Notes under the pieces: generated by a model | The model's input: the letters and a program-made list of their open reading frames with translations, nothing else | The model's database searches: none | Told to the model about the DNA's origin: nothing | In this document: positions 24,194 to 38,400 of the stretch, one piece after another | How the letters are laid out: every line of letters begins with the position of its first letter | How positions within the stretch are numbered: position 1 is the stretch's first letter | NCBI RefSeq assembly: GCF_026210795.1 | Contig: NC_089444.1 | Span: 2,966,501 to 3,030,500 of the forward strand | Length of the DNA stretch: 64,000 bases | Direction: 5' to 3' | From: Rhizophagus irregularis | Lineage: Eukaryota > Glomeromycota > Glomeromycetes > Glomerales > Glomeraceae | Made by a program: the position numbers and the translations under genes

Positions 24194-26503
24194 ATGATAT
24201 CTTCTAAAAAAAATCCATCAAACATTCTGACATATATAGAAAATAATCTTATATGTTGGACCAGTGCAAATGAAAAAATTGATAACTTTGTCCGGAGAAT
24301 GCAATTAAAAATCAATAATAATAATGGAATAGTAGTATTTGAATGGATACTATACAGTCAGTTTAATGAAATCAAAGAGATAGGCAAAAATGGTTCTATA
24401 ACAGTCTATTCAGCAATATGGAAGGATGGTCCATTATATATTAAAACATCTGATACATGGGATTTAAGAGATTCAAATAAAAAAGTTGCTTTAAAATGCT
24501 TACATAACTCACAAAAATATATTGATTCTTTAATAAATGAGGTATGAAATTTCTTTAAGTATTTAAGTAATTTTTTTTAAAACTAGTAAATTTACAATCT
24601 TTTTTATTCATATTTAGGCTAAAAAATATTCAATAAAACATGAAACATTACAAGTATTGTATGGAATTTCTCAAAATCCAGTTACAGGAGATTATATATT
24701 GGTTCAAAATAATTATATTTGGGATAGTGAAAATGAGAAAATTAATGATTTCATTCAAGAAAGACAATTCAAAATTAACAATTATGATGATGAAGTGCTT
24801 GAATGGATACCATACAATCAGTTTAATGAAATTAAAGTAATAGGCACAAATGGTCCTATAACAGTATATTCGGCAATATGGAAGGATGGTCCATTATGTC
24901 ATAATAAAAAATATGGAAATTATACAAGAGATTCAGATAAAGAAGTTGCTTTGAAATGCTCACATAATTCTCAAGAATCTATTGATTCTTTAATAAATAA
25001 GGTATGGAATTTCTTAAATATTTGGACACTTTTTAATTGATATATTTACAATCTTTTTTATTTTACATTTAGGCTAAAAAGTATCCAACAAAACATGAAG
25101 CATTTCAAGTATTGTATGGAATTTCTCAAAATCCAGATACAGGAGATTATATTTTGGTTCTTACCTGGACAAGTGGAAATGAAAAAATCGATGATTTCAT
25201 CAAAGAAAGACAATTAAAAATTAATGACAATGATATTATGCTTGAATGGATACCATACAATCGGTTTAATAACATTAAAGAAACATGCAAAAATGGCCTT
25301 ATAACTGTATATTCAGCAAAATGGGAGGATGGTCCATTAAAAAAAATTGATACATGGGATAAAAGGTTGCATGTAAGAGATTCAAATAAAATAGTTGCTT
25401 TAAAATGCTTATATAAATCACAAGAATCTAGTGATTATTTAATAAATGAGGTATGGAATTACTAATTTCTTTAATATTTACATATTTTTTTAATTAGTAT
25501 ATTTACAATCTCTTTATTTATATTTAGGCTAAAAAATATTCAGCAAATAGTGAAGCATTTCAACTATTGTATGGAATTTCTCAAAATCCAGATACAGGAA
25601 ATTATATTTTGGTTCAAAATAATTCTATAAACTTGGTAAATTGGATCAGTGGAAATGAAATATTTGATGACTTTATTCAGGAAATGCAATTAAAAATCAA
25701 TAACAGAAATGATTTTGTATTTGAATGGATACCATATGATCAGTTTAATGAAATTAAAGAAACAGGTACAAATGGCCTTATAACAATATATTTAGCTATA
25801 TGGAAAGTTGGTCCATTAAAGAAGAATTCTTGGTCGGGTGAAAACTATACAAGATATTCAAATAAAGAAGTTTCTTTAAAATGTTTACATAACTCACAAG
25901 AATCCATTAATTCAATAATAAATGAGGTATGAAATTTCTTTAATATTTAAATACTTTTTTTTGATTAATGTGCTTATAATATACTTTATTATATTTAGAT
26001 TAAAAAATATCCAACAAAACATCAAGTATTATATGGAATATCACAAAATCCAGTTACAGGAGATTATATTTTAGTTCAAAATAATTATATATGGAATAGT
26101 GAAAATGAAAAAATTAGTGATTTCATTCGAGAAATGCAATTAAAAAGCATAACTTTGGTGATATTGTTCTTGAATGGATACCATACAATCAGTTTAATGA
26201 AATTAAAGAAACAGGTAAAAATGACCTTATAACAACAGTATATTCGGCAATATGGAAGGATGGTCCATTATATATCAAACTTGATACATGGGATAAAAGT
26301 TATGTAAGAGATTCAAATGAAGTAGTTGCTTTAAAATATTTATATAATTCACAAGAATCCATTGATTTGATAATCAATGAGGTATAAAATTTCTTCAAAT
26401 ATTTAGTTACTTTTTCTTTTTAATTAGTATATTTACAATAACTTTTATTATTTGTATTTAGGCCAAAAAGTACTATCCAACAAATCATAAAGCACTATAT
26501 GTA
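24194..26503 (+). repeat. N-lobe array, left block (5.1 units)
   Basis: The first exon has the same unique leader as gene 1 (NILTYIENN then CWTSANEKID), marking the 5' end. Units follow at a spacing of about 460 bp with intron text TTTACAATCT..TATTTAG. Unit five is frameshifted near AAAAAGCATAAC (about 26145). The sixth exon is interrupted at 26503. Confidence 0.8.
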
Positions 26504-26589
26504 TATGGCAAGCCGAGCTGGACTAAACTATCAGGCATTGGACGGGTGAAAAATCAAGCATGGATTGACAAAATGTCACTCCGTGTCTG

Positions 26590-26990
26590 ACATTTTACCT
26601 GTTTATGCTTGATTTTCATCTGTCCCGTGCTTGATATTTATCTGTATATGCTTGATATTTTTATCTGTTCATGCTTGATGTTTATCTATCACGTGCTTGA
26701 TATTTTTATCTGTTCATGCTTGATGTTTATCTGTACATGCTTGATGTTTTATCTGTACGTGCTTGATGTTTTATCTGTACGTGTTTGATGTTTATCTGTA
26801 CGTGCTTGATATTTATCTGTACGTGCTTGATGGTTTTATCTGTACGTGCTTGATGGTTTTATCCGACCATGCTTGACATTTTTATCCGTCCATGCTTTAT
26901 GTTTTTATCCATCTGTGCTTGATATTTTTGTCCGTCTGTGCTTGATGTTTTTGTCCAACTGTGTTTGATTTAATCCAACTATGCTCACTT
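26590..26990. repeat. Minisatellite in the left foldback arm
   Basis: About 17 units of roughly 22 bp: GTGCTTGATGTTTATCTGTA with variants (ATGCTTGAT, TTTTTATCCGTC). The inverted counterpart is at about 30410-30790. Unit number and order differ slightly between arms. Confidence 0.85.
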
Positions 26991-27059
26991 TGTCAAAAAT
27001 TAGTTTCTTTGTCAGCACAGGGTTGATATATTGTTGGTCACATGTTTTAAGTTTAGCGT

Positions 27060-28085
27060 AGTTTTAAAAAATTTTTTTTTTTTTTATTGGCTTTTTTTTA
27101 TAAACAAATTTTGTAGAGAATTTTATTTTTAATATAGGCAAAGGCTTAGTTTGATAGAATTTCTTTGGGAATTTTTTAATAAGATTTTTTTGATAAAAAA
27201 TTTCATTAGAAAATTTTTTTCATTAATAGGAACATTTCTGAGTTTTTTTTTTGATGATAATTTCATTAAAAATTTTTATTTGATAGAAATTTTATTGGAG
27301 AATTTTTTTTTGATAAGATTTTTTTTTTGACATATACTTAACAATTTTTTGTGACAGGAGAAATTTTTTTTTTTTGATAGAGAATTAATTGAGAATTTCT
27401 TTTTTTTTTTTCAGAAAATTATTTGAAGAATTTTTTTAATAGGGAAGATTTTTTTTTTGATAGATAATTTCGTTACTAGAAAATTTTTTTAACAAGTGAG
27501 ATTTTTTTTTGATAGAGAATTTCGTTAAGAATTTTTTTTTAATAGGAGGGAGTTTTCCTTGATAAAGAATTCTTTTGGGAATTTTTTTTAATAAGTGAAA
27601 GTATTTTTTGACGGAGAATTTTATTAGAGAATTTTTTTTTTTTTTTTGATAGAAATTTCATCATAGAATTTTTTTTTTAATAGGTAAGATTTTTTTTTTT
27701 GATAGATCATTTCGTTAATAATTTTTTTAACAGGAGAGATTTTTTTTTTTGATAGATCATTTCGTTAATAATTTTTTTAACAGGAGATTTTTTTTTTTGA
27801 TAGAAAATTTCGGTAAAGAATTTTTTTTTAATAGGGAAAATGTATTTTTTGATGGAAGATTTTCGTTAGAAATTTTTCTTAATCAGGGATATTTTTTTTT
27901 GATTGAGAATTTCATTAGAGAATAGTTGGTTGAAAAGTTTTTTTATTTTTTTGATGGAGAATTTTGTTAGAAGTCTCAATAGAAAATTTTATTGAAAATA
28001 GTTTTTTTTTTAATAAGGGTATCGAGAATTTTGGCTTGAAATTTTTTTTTTAATAAAGAATTTCATTAGAGATCTTTTTTTATAA
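27060..28085. repeat. T-rich repeat, left arm
   Basis: Degenerate units of 50-60 bp of the form GAATTTTTTTTAATAGGAGAGATTTTTTTTTGATAGAGAATTTCGTTA. The complement occupies about 29300-30300 in the right arm. Confidence 0.8.
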
Positions 28086-29299
28086 AATTAAAAAAACACT
28101 AAATTACATTAATAAGATTAAGATAAAATTAAAAAAAACTATGATAGAATCCTAAGTAGCATAGTAAATTAAGCAAATTTTATATACTAGTAAAGCTCCG
28201 CATGAGCTGACATAAATTAAAAAGTTAATAATGTTAACTTTAAGAAAAGTATATAGCAGAAATTTGTTTGCAGTGTTTCTTCTTTTTATCATTAATTGGC
28301 ATAAAAACATTTTTGAAAATCTACTATTTTAAATACTTTTAATATATATAAATAAAATTGGGATTGCTAAATGTCGCCTGGGCGATCATCGCCTGGGTTT
28401 TTTTTTTCAAATATGTATCTAATTTTTGATCGGTTATTATTAAAAAGATATTTTTTTAAAAAATTTTTTTTGCAAACATATTTATTCAAAATAATCTTAT
28501 TTAATGAAATTTTATTTACAAATATTAAAATTTAAGTCACATTTACGATTTTAAAGAATAAAATCACCATATTTATTTTTATTGAAATGTACAAATAAAA
28601 GAAACAATAACAATAAATAAAAAAGATAAGTAAATTACAATGATCAAGGAAAAAAAATAAAATAACAATGGAGTAATGGAAAGTAATAGAAGATGAAAGG
28701 GAGTAAAAAAGAGTAATGAGAAATGATAGGAACCAAAAGGAGAAATAGGACATGATGAGAGATGAAAAGGAGTGATGGAAGACGAAAAGAAGTGATGGGT
28801 GACAAAGAGGAGTGATGGGAAATAAAAAAAAAGAAGTGATGGGAAGATTAAGAGGAGTGATGGGAGACAAAAAGAAGTGATGAAAGACGAAGTGGAGTGA
28901 TGGGAGACGAAAAGAAGTATGGGAGACAAAGAGGTGTGATGGGAGACGAAAAGAAGTGATGAGAAGATTAAGAGGAGTGATGAGTGACGAAAAGAAGTGA
29001 TGGGAAGATTAAGAGGAGTGATGGGAGACGAAAAGAAGTGATGAGAAGATTAAGAGAAGTGATAGGAGACGAAAGGGAGCGATGGTAGACGAAAAAGGGT
29101 GATGGGAGACGAAAAGGAGTGATGGGAGACGAAGAGGAGTGATGGAAGATGAAAAGAAGCGATGGAAGACGAAAAGGAGTGGTGGGAGATGAAAAGGAGC
29201 GATGGAAGATTAAAAGAAGTGATGGGAAGATGAAGAGGAGTAAAAATTTATTAAAATTGTAAAATTTAATAAAAAATTTTCCAATAAATTTTCAATCAA
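28086..29299. other. Central loop of the foldback element
   Basis: No gene. 28376-28400 has a GC-rich inverted motif GGCGATCATCGCC with CGCCTGGG on both sides. 28660-29240 is a minisatellite of about 20 bp (GTGATGGGAGACGAAAAGGA, sometimes GGGAAGATTAAGAGGA). Open frames over the minisatellite on the minus strand are Ser/Pro/Phe-rich artefacts. Confidence 0.6.
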
Positions 29300-30409
29300 T
29301 TTTTTATAAAAAAAAAGATCTCTAATGAAATTCTTTATTAAAAAAAAAATTTCAAGCCAAAATTCTCGATACCCTTATTAAAAAAAAACTATTTTCAATA
29401 AAATTTTCTATTGAGACTTCTAACAAAATTCTCCATCAAAAAAATAAAAAGGCTTTTCAACTAACAATTCTCTAATGAAATTCTCAATCAAAAAAAATAT
29501 CCCTGATTAAGAAAAATTTCTAACGAAAATCTTCCATCAAAAAATACATTTTCCCTATTAAAAAAAAATTCAAAGATTCTTACCTATTAAAAAAAAGTTC
29601 TCAAAAGAATTTCTATAGAAAAAAAACTTCCTTCCTATTAAAAAAAAATTCTTTACCGAAATTTTCTATCAAAAAAAAAAATCTCCTGTTAAAAAAATTA
29701 TTAACGAAATGATCCTATCAAAAAAAAAAAAATCTTACCTATTAAAAAAAAAATTCTATGATGAAATTTCTATCAAAAAAAAAAAAATTCTCTAATAAAA
29801 TTCTCCGTCAAAAATACTATTAAAAAAAATTCCCAAAAGAATTCTTTATCAAGGAAAACTCCCTCCTATTAAAAAAAAATTCTTAACAAAATTCTCTATC
29901 AAAAAAAAATCTCACTTGTTAAAAAAATTTTCTAGTAACGAAATTATCTATCAAAAAAAAATCTTCCCTATTAAAAAAATTCTTCAAATAATTTTCTACA
30001 AAAAAAAAAAATCTCAATTAATTCTCTATCAAAAAAAAAAAATCTCTCCTGTTAAAAAAAAAAATTGTTCCAACAAATTAAGTATATGTCAAAAAAAAAA
30101 TCTTATTAAAAAAAATTCTCCGAAATTATCATCAAAAAAAAAAACTCAGAAATATCCCTATCAATGAAAAAAAATTTTCTAACGAAATTTTTTATCAAAA
30201 AAAATCTTATTAAAAAATTCCCAAAGAAATTCTACCAAACAAAGCCTTTGCCTATATTAAAAATAAAAATTCTCTACAAAATTTGTTTATAAAAAAAAGC
30301 CAATAAAAAAAAAATTTTTTTTAAAACTACGCTAAACTTAAAAACATGTGACCGACAATATATCAACCCTGTGCTGACAAAGAAACTAATTTTTGACAAA
30401 GATAAAATT

Positions 30410-30790
30410 ATCGAACATAGTTGGATTAAATCAAACACAGTTGGACAAAAACATCAAGCACAGACGGACAAAAATATCAAGCACAGATGGATAAAAACAT
30501 AAAGCACGGACGGATAAAAATGTCAAGCATGGTCAGATAAAACCATCAAGCACGTACAGATAAAACCATCAAGCACGTACAGATAAATATCAAGCACGTA
30601 CAGATAAACATCAAGCACGTACAGATAAAACATCAAGCACGTACAGATAAACATCAAGCATGAACAGATAAAAATATCAAGCACGTGATAGATAAACATC
30701 AAGCATGAACAGATAAAAATATCAAACACGTACAGATAAATATCAAGCACGGACAGATAAATATCAAGCATGAACAGGTAAAATGTCAGG
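30410..30790. repeat. Minisatellite in the right foldback arm
   Basis: Inverted copy of the 26590-26990 minisatellite, with units ACAGATAAACATCAAGCACGT. It produces a spurious minus-strand frame of repeated YLYVLDIYLYVL. Confidence 0.85.
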
Positions 30791-30878
30791 CACGGTGTAA
30801 CATTTTGTCAATCCATGCTTGATTTTTCACCCGACCAATGCCTGATAGTTTAGTCCAGCTCGGCTTGCCATATATGTA

Positions 30879-33800
30879 ACATCGTATGAAATATCACAAG
30901 TAGTATTGTATGGAATATCTTAAAATCCAGTTACTGGAGATTATATTTTTGTTTTTAACTGGACAAGTGGAAATGAAAAAATTGATGATTTTATTCAAAA
31001 AGAGCGATTAAAAATTAATCACTGTTGTGATGGCGATGTAGTATTTGAATGGATACCATACAATCAGTTTTTTGAAATTAAAGAGACAAACAAAAATGGT
31101 TTTATAACAGTGTATTCAGCAATATGGAAGAATGGTCCATTATATAAGAAAGTTAATATGCATGGTAGTAAAAGTTATACAAGAGATTCAAATAATAAAG
31201 TTGCATTAAAATGTTTACATAATTCACAAGAATCCATTGATTCTTTAATAAATGAAGTATGAATTTTCTTCAATATTTGGATACTTTTTTTAATTAGTAA
31301 ACTTACAATCTCTTTTATTTATATTTAGGCTAAAAAATATCCAACAAATCATAAAGAATTTCAAGTATTATATGGAATTTCTCAAAATCCAGATACAGGA
31401 AATTATATTTTAGTTCAAAATAATTCTATAAACATGTTAAATTGGTTCAGTGGAAATGAAAAAGTTGATGAATTTATTCAAGAAAAGCAATTGAAAATAA
31501 ATAACTATGATATAGTGCCTGAATGGATACCATACAATCAGTTTTTTGAAATTAAAGAGACAAAAACGAATGGTCTTATAACAGTGTATTCAGCAATATG
31601 GAAGAATGGTCCATTGTGTTGTAATTATGATGCAAGAAGATCAGATAAGAAAGTTGCATTAAAATATTTACATAATTCACAAAAATCCATTGATTATTTA
31701 ATAAATGAGGTATGAATTTCTTTAATATTTGGATACTTTTTTAATTAATATATTTACAATCTCTTTTTATTTATATATAGGCCAAAAAATATCCAACAAA
31801 TCACAAAGAATTTCAAGTATTATATGGAATATCTCAAAATCCAGATACAGGAAATTATATTTTAGTTCAAAATAATTCTATAAACATGTTAAATTGGTTC
31901 AGTGGAAATGAAAAAGTTGATGATTTTATTCAAGAGAGGCAATTAAAAATTAATAACTATTATAATGTAGTGCCTGAATGGATACCATACAATCAGTTTA
32001 ATGAAATTCGAGTAATAGACACAAATGGTTTTATAACAGTATATTCAGCAATATGGAAAGATGGTCCATTATATAAGGAAATTGATACATGGGATATATG
32101 TAATGATGATAAAAATTATGCAAGAGATTCAGATAAAAAAGTTGCTTTAATATGCTTACATAACTCACAAGCTTCCATTGAATTTCTACTAAATAAGGTA
32201 AAATATTTAAATATTTAAATACTTTTTTTGATTTAGTATATTTACTATTTCGCTAAAAAATATTCAATAAAACATGAAGAATTGTTTGTTTTATATGGAA
32301 TATCTCAAAATTCAGATACAAATGATTATATTTTAATTCAAAATGATCCCATAGTAAATATAGCAAATTGGTTCAATGGAAATGAAAAAATCGATGATTT
32401 TATTTTGGAAATACAATCAGAAATCGTCAATAATGGAAATAATTTAGTACTTGAATGGATATCATATAATCAGTTTAATGAAATTGAAGAAATAGGCAAA
32501 AATGGTTCCATAACAGTATATTCAGCAATATGGAGGGATGGTCCGTTGCATAGTAACTGCTATGGTAATTATGCAAGACATTCAAATAAAAAAGGTGCTT
32601 TACAATATTTACATAATTCACAAAATTCTGTTGACTTTTTTATAAATAAGGTATAACATTTTATAAATATTCTTAATACTATTATTATTAGTATATTTAT
32701 TAACTTATTAATTTATATTTAGGCCAAAAAATATCTAAATAATCTAATAAAATGTGAATCAAATCAAGTATTATATGGAATATCTCAAAATCCAAAAACA
32801 AATGATTATATTTTAGTTCTAACATGGACAAGTGGAAATGAAAAAATTGATGATTTTATTCAGGAAATGCAATTAAAAATTAATATTAGCCATGATATAA
32901 AAGGTATGTTAGAATGGATACCATACAATCAGTTTAGTGAAATTAAGGAAACAGGTACAAATGGCCTTATAACAGTATATTCAGCAATATGGAAAGAGGG
33001 AGATTCAGATGAAGAAGTTGCTTTAAAATATTTGCATAAATCACAAGAATCTGATTATTTAATAAATGAGGTATGAAATTTCTTTAATATTTGGATACTT
33101 TTTCTTTTAATTAGTATATTTACAATCTCTTTTGCTTATATTTAGGCTAAAATCTATCCAACAATTCATATAGCATTTCAAGTATTGTATGGAATATCTC
33201 AGAATTCAGTTACTGGAGATTATATTTTGGTTCAAAATAACTCTATAAACTTGGGAAATTGGATCAGTGGAAATGAAAAAATTGACGATTTCATTCAAAA
33301 AGAACAATTAAAAATTAGTTGTAGCTACTATGATAATGTTAATAAAGAAGATATAGTAGTACTTGAATGGATACCATATAATCAGTTTAATGAAATTAAA
33401 GAAATAGGCACAAATGGCCTTATTGCAGTATATTTAGCAATATGGAAGGATGGTCCATTGCATTATAATTATGGTTGTGATTATGGTGGATATATAAGAG
33501 ATTCAGGTAAAGAAGTTGCTTTAAAATATTTACATAGTAAATCACAAGAATCTATTGATTCCTTAATAAATGAGGTATGATTGTATGAAATTTTTTTTTA
33601 ATTTAGATACTTTTTTTTAATTAGCATATTTATAACCTTTCTTTATTTATATTTAGGCTAAAAAATATCCAACAAAACATAAAGCATTTCAAATATTGTA
33701 TGGAATATCTCAAAATCCTGATACAAGAGATTATATTTTGGTTCAAATGAATTATACATGGGACAGTGAAAATGAAAAAATTGATGATTTAATTCAAGAA

Positions 33801-35384
33801 AGCCAATTAAAAATTAATAACTATGATGATTTAGTTCTTGAATGGATACCATACAATCAGTTTAATGGAATTAAGGAAACAGGCACAAATGGTCTTATAA
33901 CAGTATATTCAGCAATATGGAAGGATGGTCCATTATATAAGAAAATTGATACAAGGAATAAAAATTATGCAAGAGACTCAGGTAAAAAAGTTGTATTAAA
34001 ATGTTTACATAATTCACATAAATCCATTGATTCTTTAATAAATGAGGTATGAATTTCTTAAAATATTTAAATACATTTTTAATTAATGTATTCACAATTT
34101 TTTTATTTATATTTAGGTTAAAAAGTATCCAACAAATCATAAAGCATTACAAATATTGTATAGAATATCCCAAAATCCTAACGCAGGAGATTATATTTTA
34201 GTTCAAAGGAATTGTGTATGGGACAGTGGAAATGAAAAAATTGATAATTTTATTTAAGAAAGTCGATTAAAAATTAATAACCATAGTGATATAGTGTTTG
34301 AATGGATACCATACAATCAGTTTAACGAAATTGAAGAATCAGACACAAATAGCCTTATAACAGTATATTCAGCAATATGGAGAGATGGCCCATTACATAA
34401 AAAGGATAATTGGAGTAATTATACAAGAGATTCTAATAAAAAATTTGCTTTAAAATATTTACATAACTCACAAAATTCTGTTGACATTTTAATAAATAAG
34501 GTATAACATTTTATAAATATTCTTAATACTATTAGTATTGTATATTTATCTCTTTGTTTTATTTTTAGGCTGAAGAATATTTAACAAAATTATTTGACAT
34601 AGTAATTTATAATATATATGGAATATCTCAAGATCCAAAAACAAATAATTATATTTTAGTTCTATCATGGATAAGTGTAAATGAAAAAATTGATGACTTT
34701 ATTTGGGAAATGCAATCAGAAATCATCAATAATGTAAAATTTGAATGGATACCATATAATCAGTTTAATGAAATTAAAGAAACAGGCACAAATGGCCTTA
34801 TTGCAGTATATTCAGCAATATGGAGGGATGGTCCATTAAAGATGAATTGGTTGGATGAAAAATATACAAGGGATTCAAATAAAGTAGTTTCTTTAAAATG
34901 TTTAAATAAATCACAACAATCCATTGATTCTATAATAAATAAGGTATGAAATTTTATAAAAATATTCTTGATACTATTAATAAGTACTCATAATTTTGTT
35001 ATATAGGTTAGAAAATATTTAACAAATATGTATGACAGAGAAAATTGGGATATATATGGAATATCTCAAGATTCAAATACAAATGATTATATTTTAGTTC
35101 TAAAATGGGTAAGCGGAAATGAAAAAATTGATGGCTTCATTAAGGAAATGCAATTTAATAGCAAAAATAATCTATTATTTAAATGGATACCCTATGGTCA
35201 ACTTAACGAAATTAAAGAAATTAGCAAAAATAATTCTATTACAATATATTCAGCAGTATGGAAGGATGGTGGTCTATTACAATTTGACAATTGTTATAGT
35301 AAAGAAATGGAAGATTTAAATAAAAATGTTGCTTTAAAACTTTTTCATAGTTCACAGGATCCTATTGATTCTCTAATAAATGAG
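30879..35384 (+). repeat. N-lobe array, middle block (about 10 units)
   Basis: Continuation of the array after the foldback element. All exons have lengths divisible by three. TAA stops occur at 30921-30923 (SQNP position, Q to stop) and 34255-34257 (FIQ, Q to stop). The exon at 32237 lacks the usual acceptor because the TATTTAG has become ATTTCG; an upstream TTTAG at 32232-32236 would keep frame but leaves a 39-nt intron. Several units have Lys instead of Glu at the end of alphaC (LINK for LINE). Confidence 0.8.
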
Positions 35385-35442
35385 GTACAAAATTTTGTTA
35401 TTTTTTTTTTTCTTATAAATACTTATTATATGATTTATATTA

Positions 35443-38400
35443 AAACAATAAAAAGATATTATTGGGCGTTTTTTATAAAACTAGTAACAATTTTGTTGAT
35501 CATTTGTTGATCATTTATTTTTAAATTTATTATAAATTTTGTCACGAGATTTCTATGGAAATCATTTCTCAATTTGTTATTAAAACACCTGCTGAATTGC
35601 CTCGAAATTGAAAATCATTTCTCTTTTTATAAAAAAATTTCCTTTTTGGTAAAAAACTCTCAAATTAATCTTATATAACTTTATTATGTAAATGACAATG
35701 ACAATGTCAATGTCAGTGACAATGACAATGTCAATGTCAATGTCAACGTCAATGTCAATGTCAATGACAATGACAATGAAAAAAACTTCTAATGCCAACT
35801 TTTCGCAAAAACTCTTCCTGTGCCACTAAAAATACCTGTTAAATTGAGACATCATTCAATATTTGCATGTTTTCATTTGTTTGCTGATCAATTTCGCTAT
35901 TATAATATTATTTACTGTTGTAGCATTTTCGCTATAATTTAAAAAATTTTTAAATAATTTTAACAAAAAACATTTTATTGTTAATTAATAAATTATAGTT
36001 TTTCAATTTAATTTTTAAAATGTTAATTTTAAAATAATACATGTATTATGACAATTTCTCTCTATAAAAAAAATAAAATAAATAAAATAAATAATAAGTA
36101 GAGGTTAGAACCATCCAAAAAAACCTTACTGGGTAGTAAATTTTATATGTATTTATTTATCCATTCCTAGGAGATTTTGCAGTGAAAATTAACTATTGAT
36201 TATACTATAATAAACAGATTTGAAAATTTGAGTAATTCAGAAAGATTTGCATTTTTCAAATTAGAAAAACTTTTAATTTATTCATAATTTTAATATTATT
36301 TTACAATTGTAATAGCAGGAGATATAATTTGGCCTATCGGTCATATATGTAATACGTATTACCAATTTAAATATAGGATTTCCGATTTTAATATTGCAAC
36401 ATGTGATCATGTATTACGGTTATTAACAAAGAATTTTTTTATTTTTTCAGCTGATTATTTTTTTGTCTTTTCATTTACAAAAACCTAATAAAATAGAAGT
36501 AAAATTTTATTTTTTTTCCTTAAATATAAACACAAACATATTTAAATTAAATAACTCAGAATTTAAATATAAACAAATATTATAGTTTGTTTACACATAT
36601 TTCAAATTATGGTTTGAGCATTTTGGCCAAAGTAAATCTTGCTCTTTAATTAAAAGTAGTTCAGCAAGTTTGAAGCTGTTAAGATATTAATCTACATGAA
36701 AGCACAGTTAATATTTTTGGAGTTATTTACATTTTTACATGATAGTACTAAGTTACAAATTTTTTTTACCTTCAGAGCGTATTTTGGGCAGTTTAGTCAA
36801 AGTAAATCGACTTCTTATATTAATTGAAAGTTTTTTGGCGGGTCAAAATCTGCTTGGATATTAATTTTCATGAAGGTACAGTTAATACTTGAAGGGTTAT
36901 TCACGTTTTTCACAATGGAATTTTATTTTTTCTGTTTTATCACTTTAGAGCGTATTTTCGGCACTTTAGTCAAAGTAAATCGACTTCTTATATTAATTGA
37001 AAGTTGTTCAGCGAGTAATAATCTGTTCGAATATTGGTTTTCATGAAGGTACAGTTAATACTTGAAGAGTTATTCACGTTTTTCACAACGGTACTCATTC
37101 ACGAATTTTATTTTTTCCGTTTTGTCACTTCAGAGCGTATTTTGAGCACTTTAGTCAAAGTAAATCGACTTCTTATATTAATTGAAAGTTGTTCAGCGGG
37201 TCATAATCTGCCTGGATATTAATTTTCATGAAGGTACAGTTAATACTTGAAGGGTTATTCACGTTTTTCACAACGGTACTCATTCACGAATTTTATTTTA
37301 TCTGTTTTGTCACTTCAGAGCGTATTTTAGGCACTTTAGTCAAAGTAAATCAACTTCGTATATTAATTGAAAGTTGTTCAGCGAGTTATAATCTGTTTGA
37401 ATATTAGTTTTCATGAAGGTACAGTTAATACATGAAGGGTTATTCACGTTTTTCACAACGATACTCATTCACAAATTTTATTTTTTCCGTTTTGTCACTT
37501 CAGAGCGTATTTTGAGCATTTTAGTCAAAGTAAATTGACTTCTTACATTAATTGAGAGTTTTTCAGTGGGTCATAATCTGCTTGGATATTAATTTTCATG
37601 AAGGTACAGTTAATACTTGAAGGGTTATTCACGTTTTTCACAACGGTACTCATTCATGAATTTTATTTTTTCTGTTTTGTCACTTCAGAACGTATTTTGA
37701 ACATTTTGGTCAAAGGAAATCGACTTCTTTTATTAATTAAAAGTTGTTTAGCAGTCAAAATCCAATTTTCATGAAAATGCAGTGGAGTAATTTATATTTT
37801 TTATGATTATACTATACTGAATTGCAAATAAATTTACATTCTTTAATGTATTTTTAAAATTTAAATTTTTATTTAATATTACTTAATAAAGCATTATTAT
37901 TTAAAATTAAATTTAATATTACAATATAAATTTTTCTTTATTTTTTACCATACAAAAAAATTGTATATGGATTATGGAATCTACATTTTTATATTGGTAA
38001 TACACTAACGATCTATGAAATCGGCTGTAAAAGTCACAAATTGGACAGATGTAGCCAAAAATTGGCTATCCGATTTTTTGCCAATTTTTACTTATTCTGA
38101 TTCTTTTTTTAACGCGTTTATTTATTAAGTTCATAAATGATTACATAATTAACACACTTATTCTGATAATAGGCAGTATATATAAAGTAAATTGCATGTA
38201 TACAAAAGGTTAACAATAAATGTGAATAAATGAAACTTAATAAATAAATGCAATGTATGAAACATTATAAATTTATGAAATATATTAGTATTAAAAAACA
38301 GATGCTATTCTATTATTTGAATTTAATAATAAATATATGAATTTAATTAAGTACTTTAAAATGTGGAATATTAAAAAATATGGAGATTTTATTTTTTTAT

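Larger units (their letters stand above)
26504..30872. mobile_element. 4.37-kb foldback element inserted in a kinase exon
   Basis: The first and last 75 bp or so are almost perfect inverted repeats (TATGGCAAGCCGAGCTGGAC... at each end). Inverted homology continues for about 1.58 kb per arm (26504-28085 and 29300-30872). Flanks carry TATGTA at 26498-26503 and 30873-30878, a 6-bp target duplication whose collapse rejoins the exon in frame. Each arm has a minisatellite of about 22 bp and a T-rich (left) or A-rich (right) repeat. The 1.2-kb centre holds another minisatellite. No protein is encoded, so it is non-autonomous. Confidence 0.9.

Noticed and set aside
28532-28929. Two overlapping minus-strand frames rich in Ser, Pro and Phe
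   Set aside because: They lie across the GTGATGGGAGACGAAAAG minisatellite in the foldback element; periodic artefacts.
30523-30771. 82-codon minus-strand hydrophobic frame
   Set aside because: Translation of the 22-bp minisatellite in the foldback arm.
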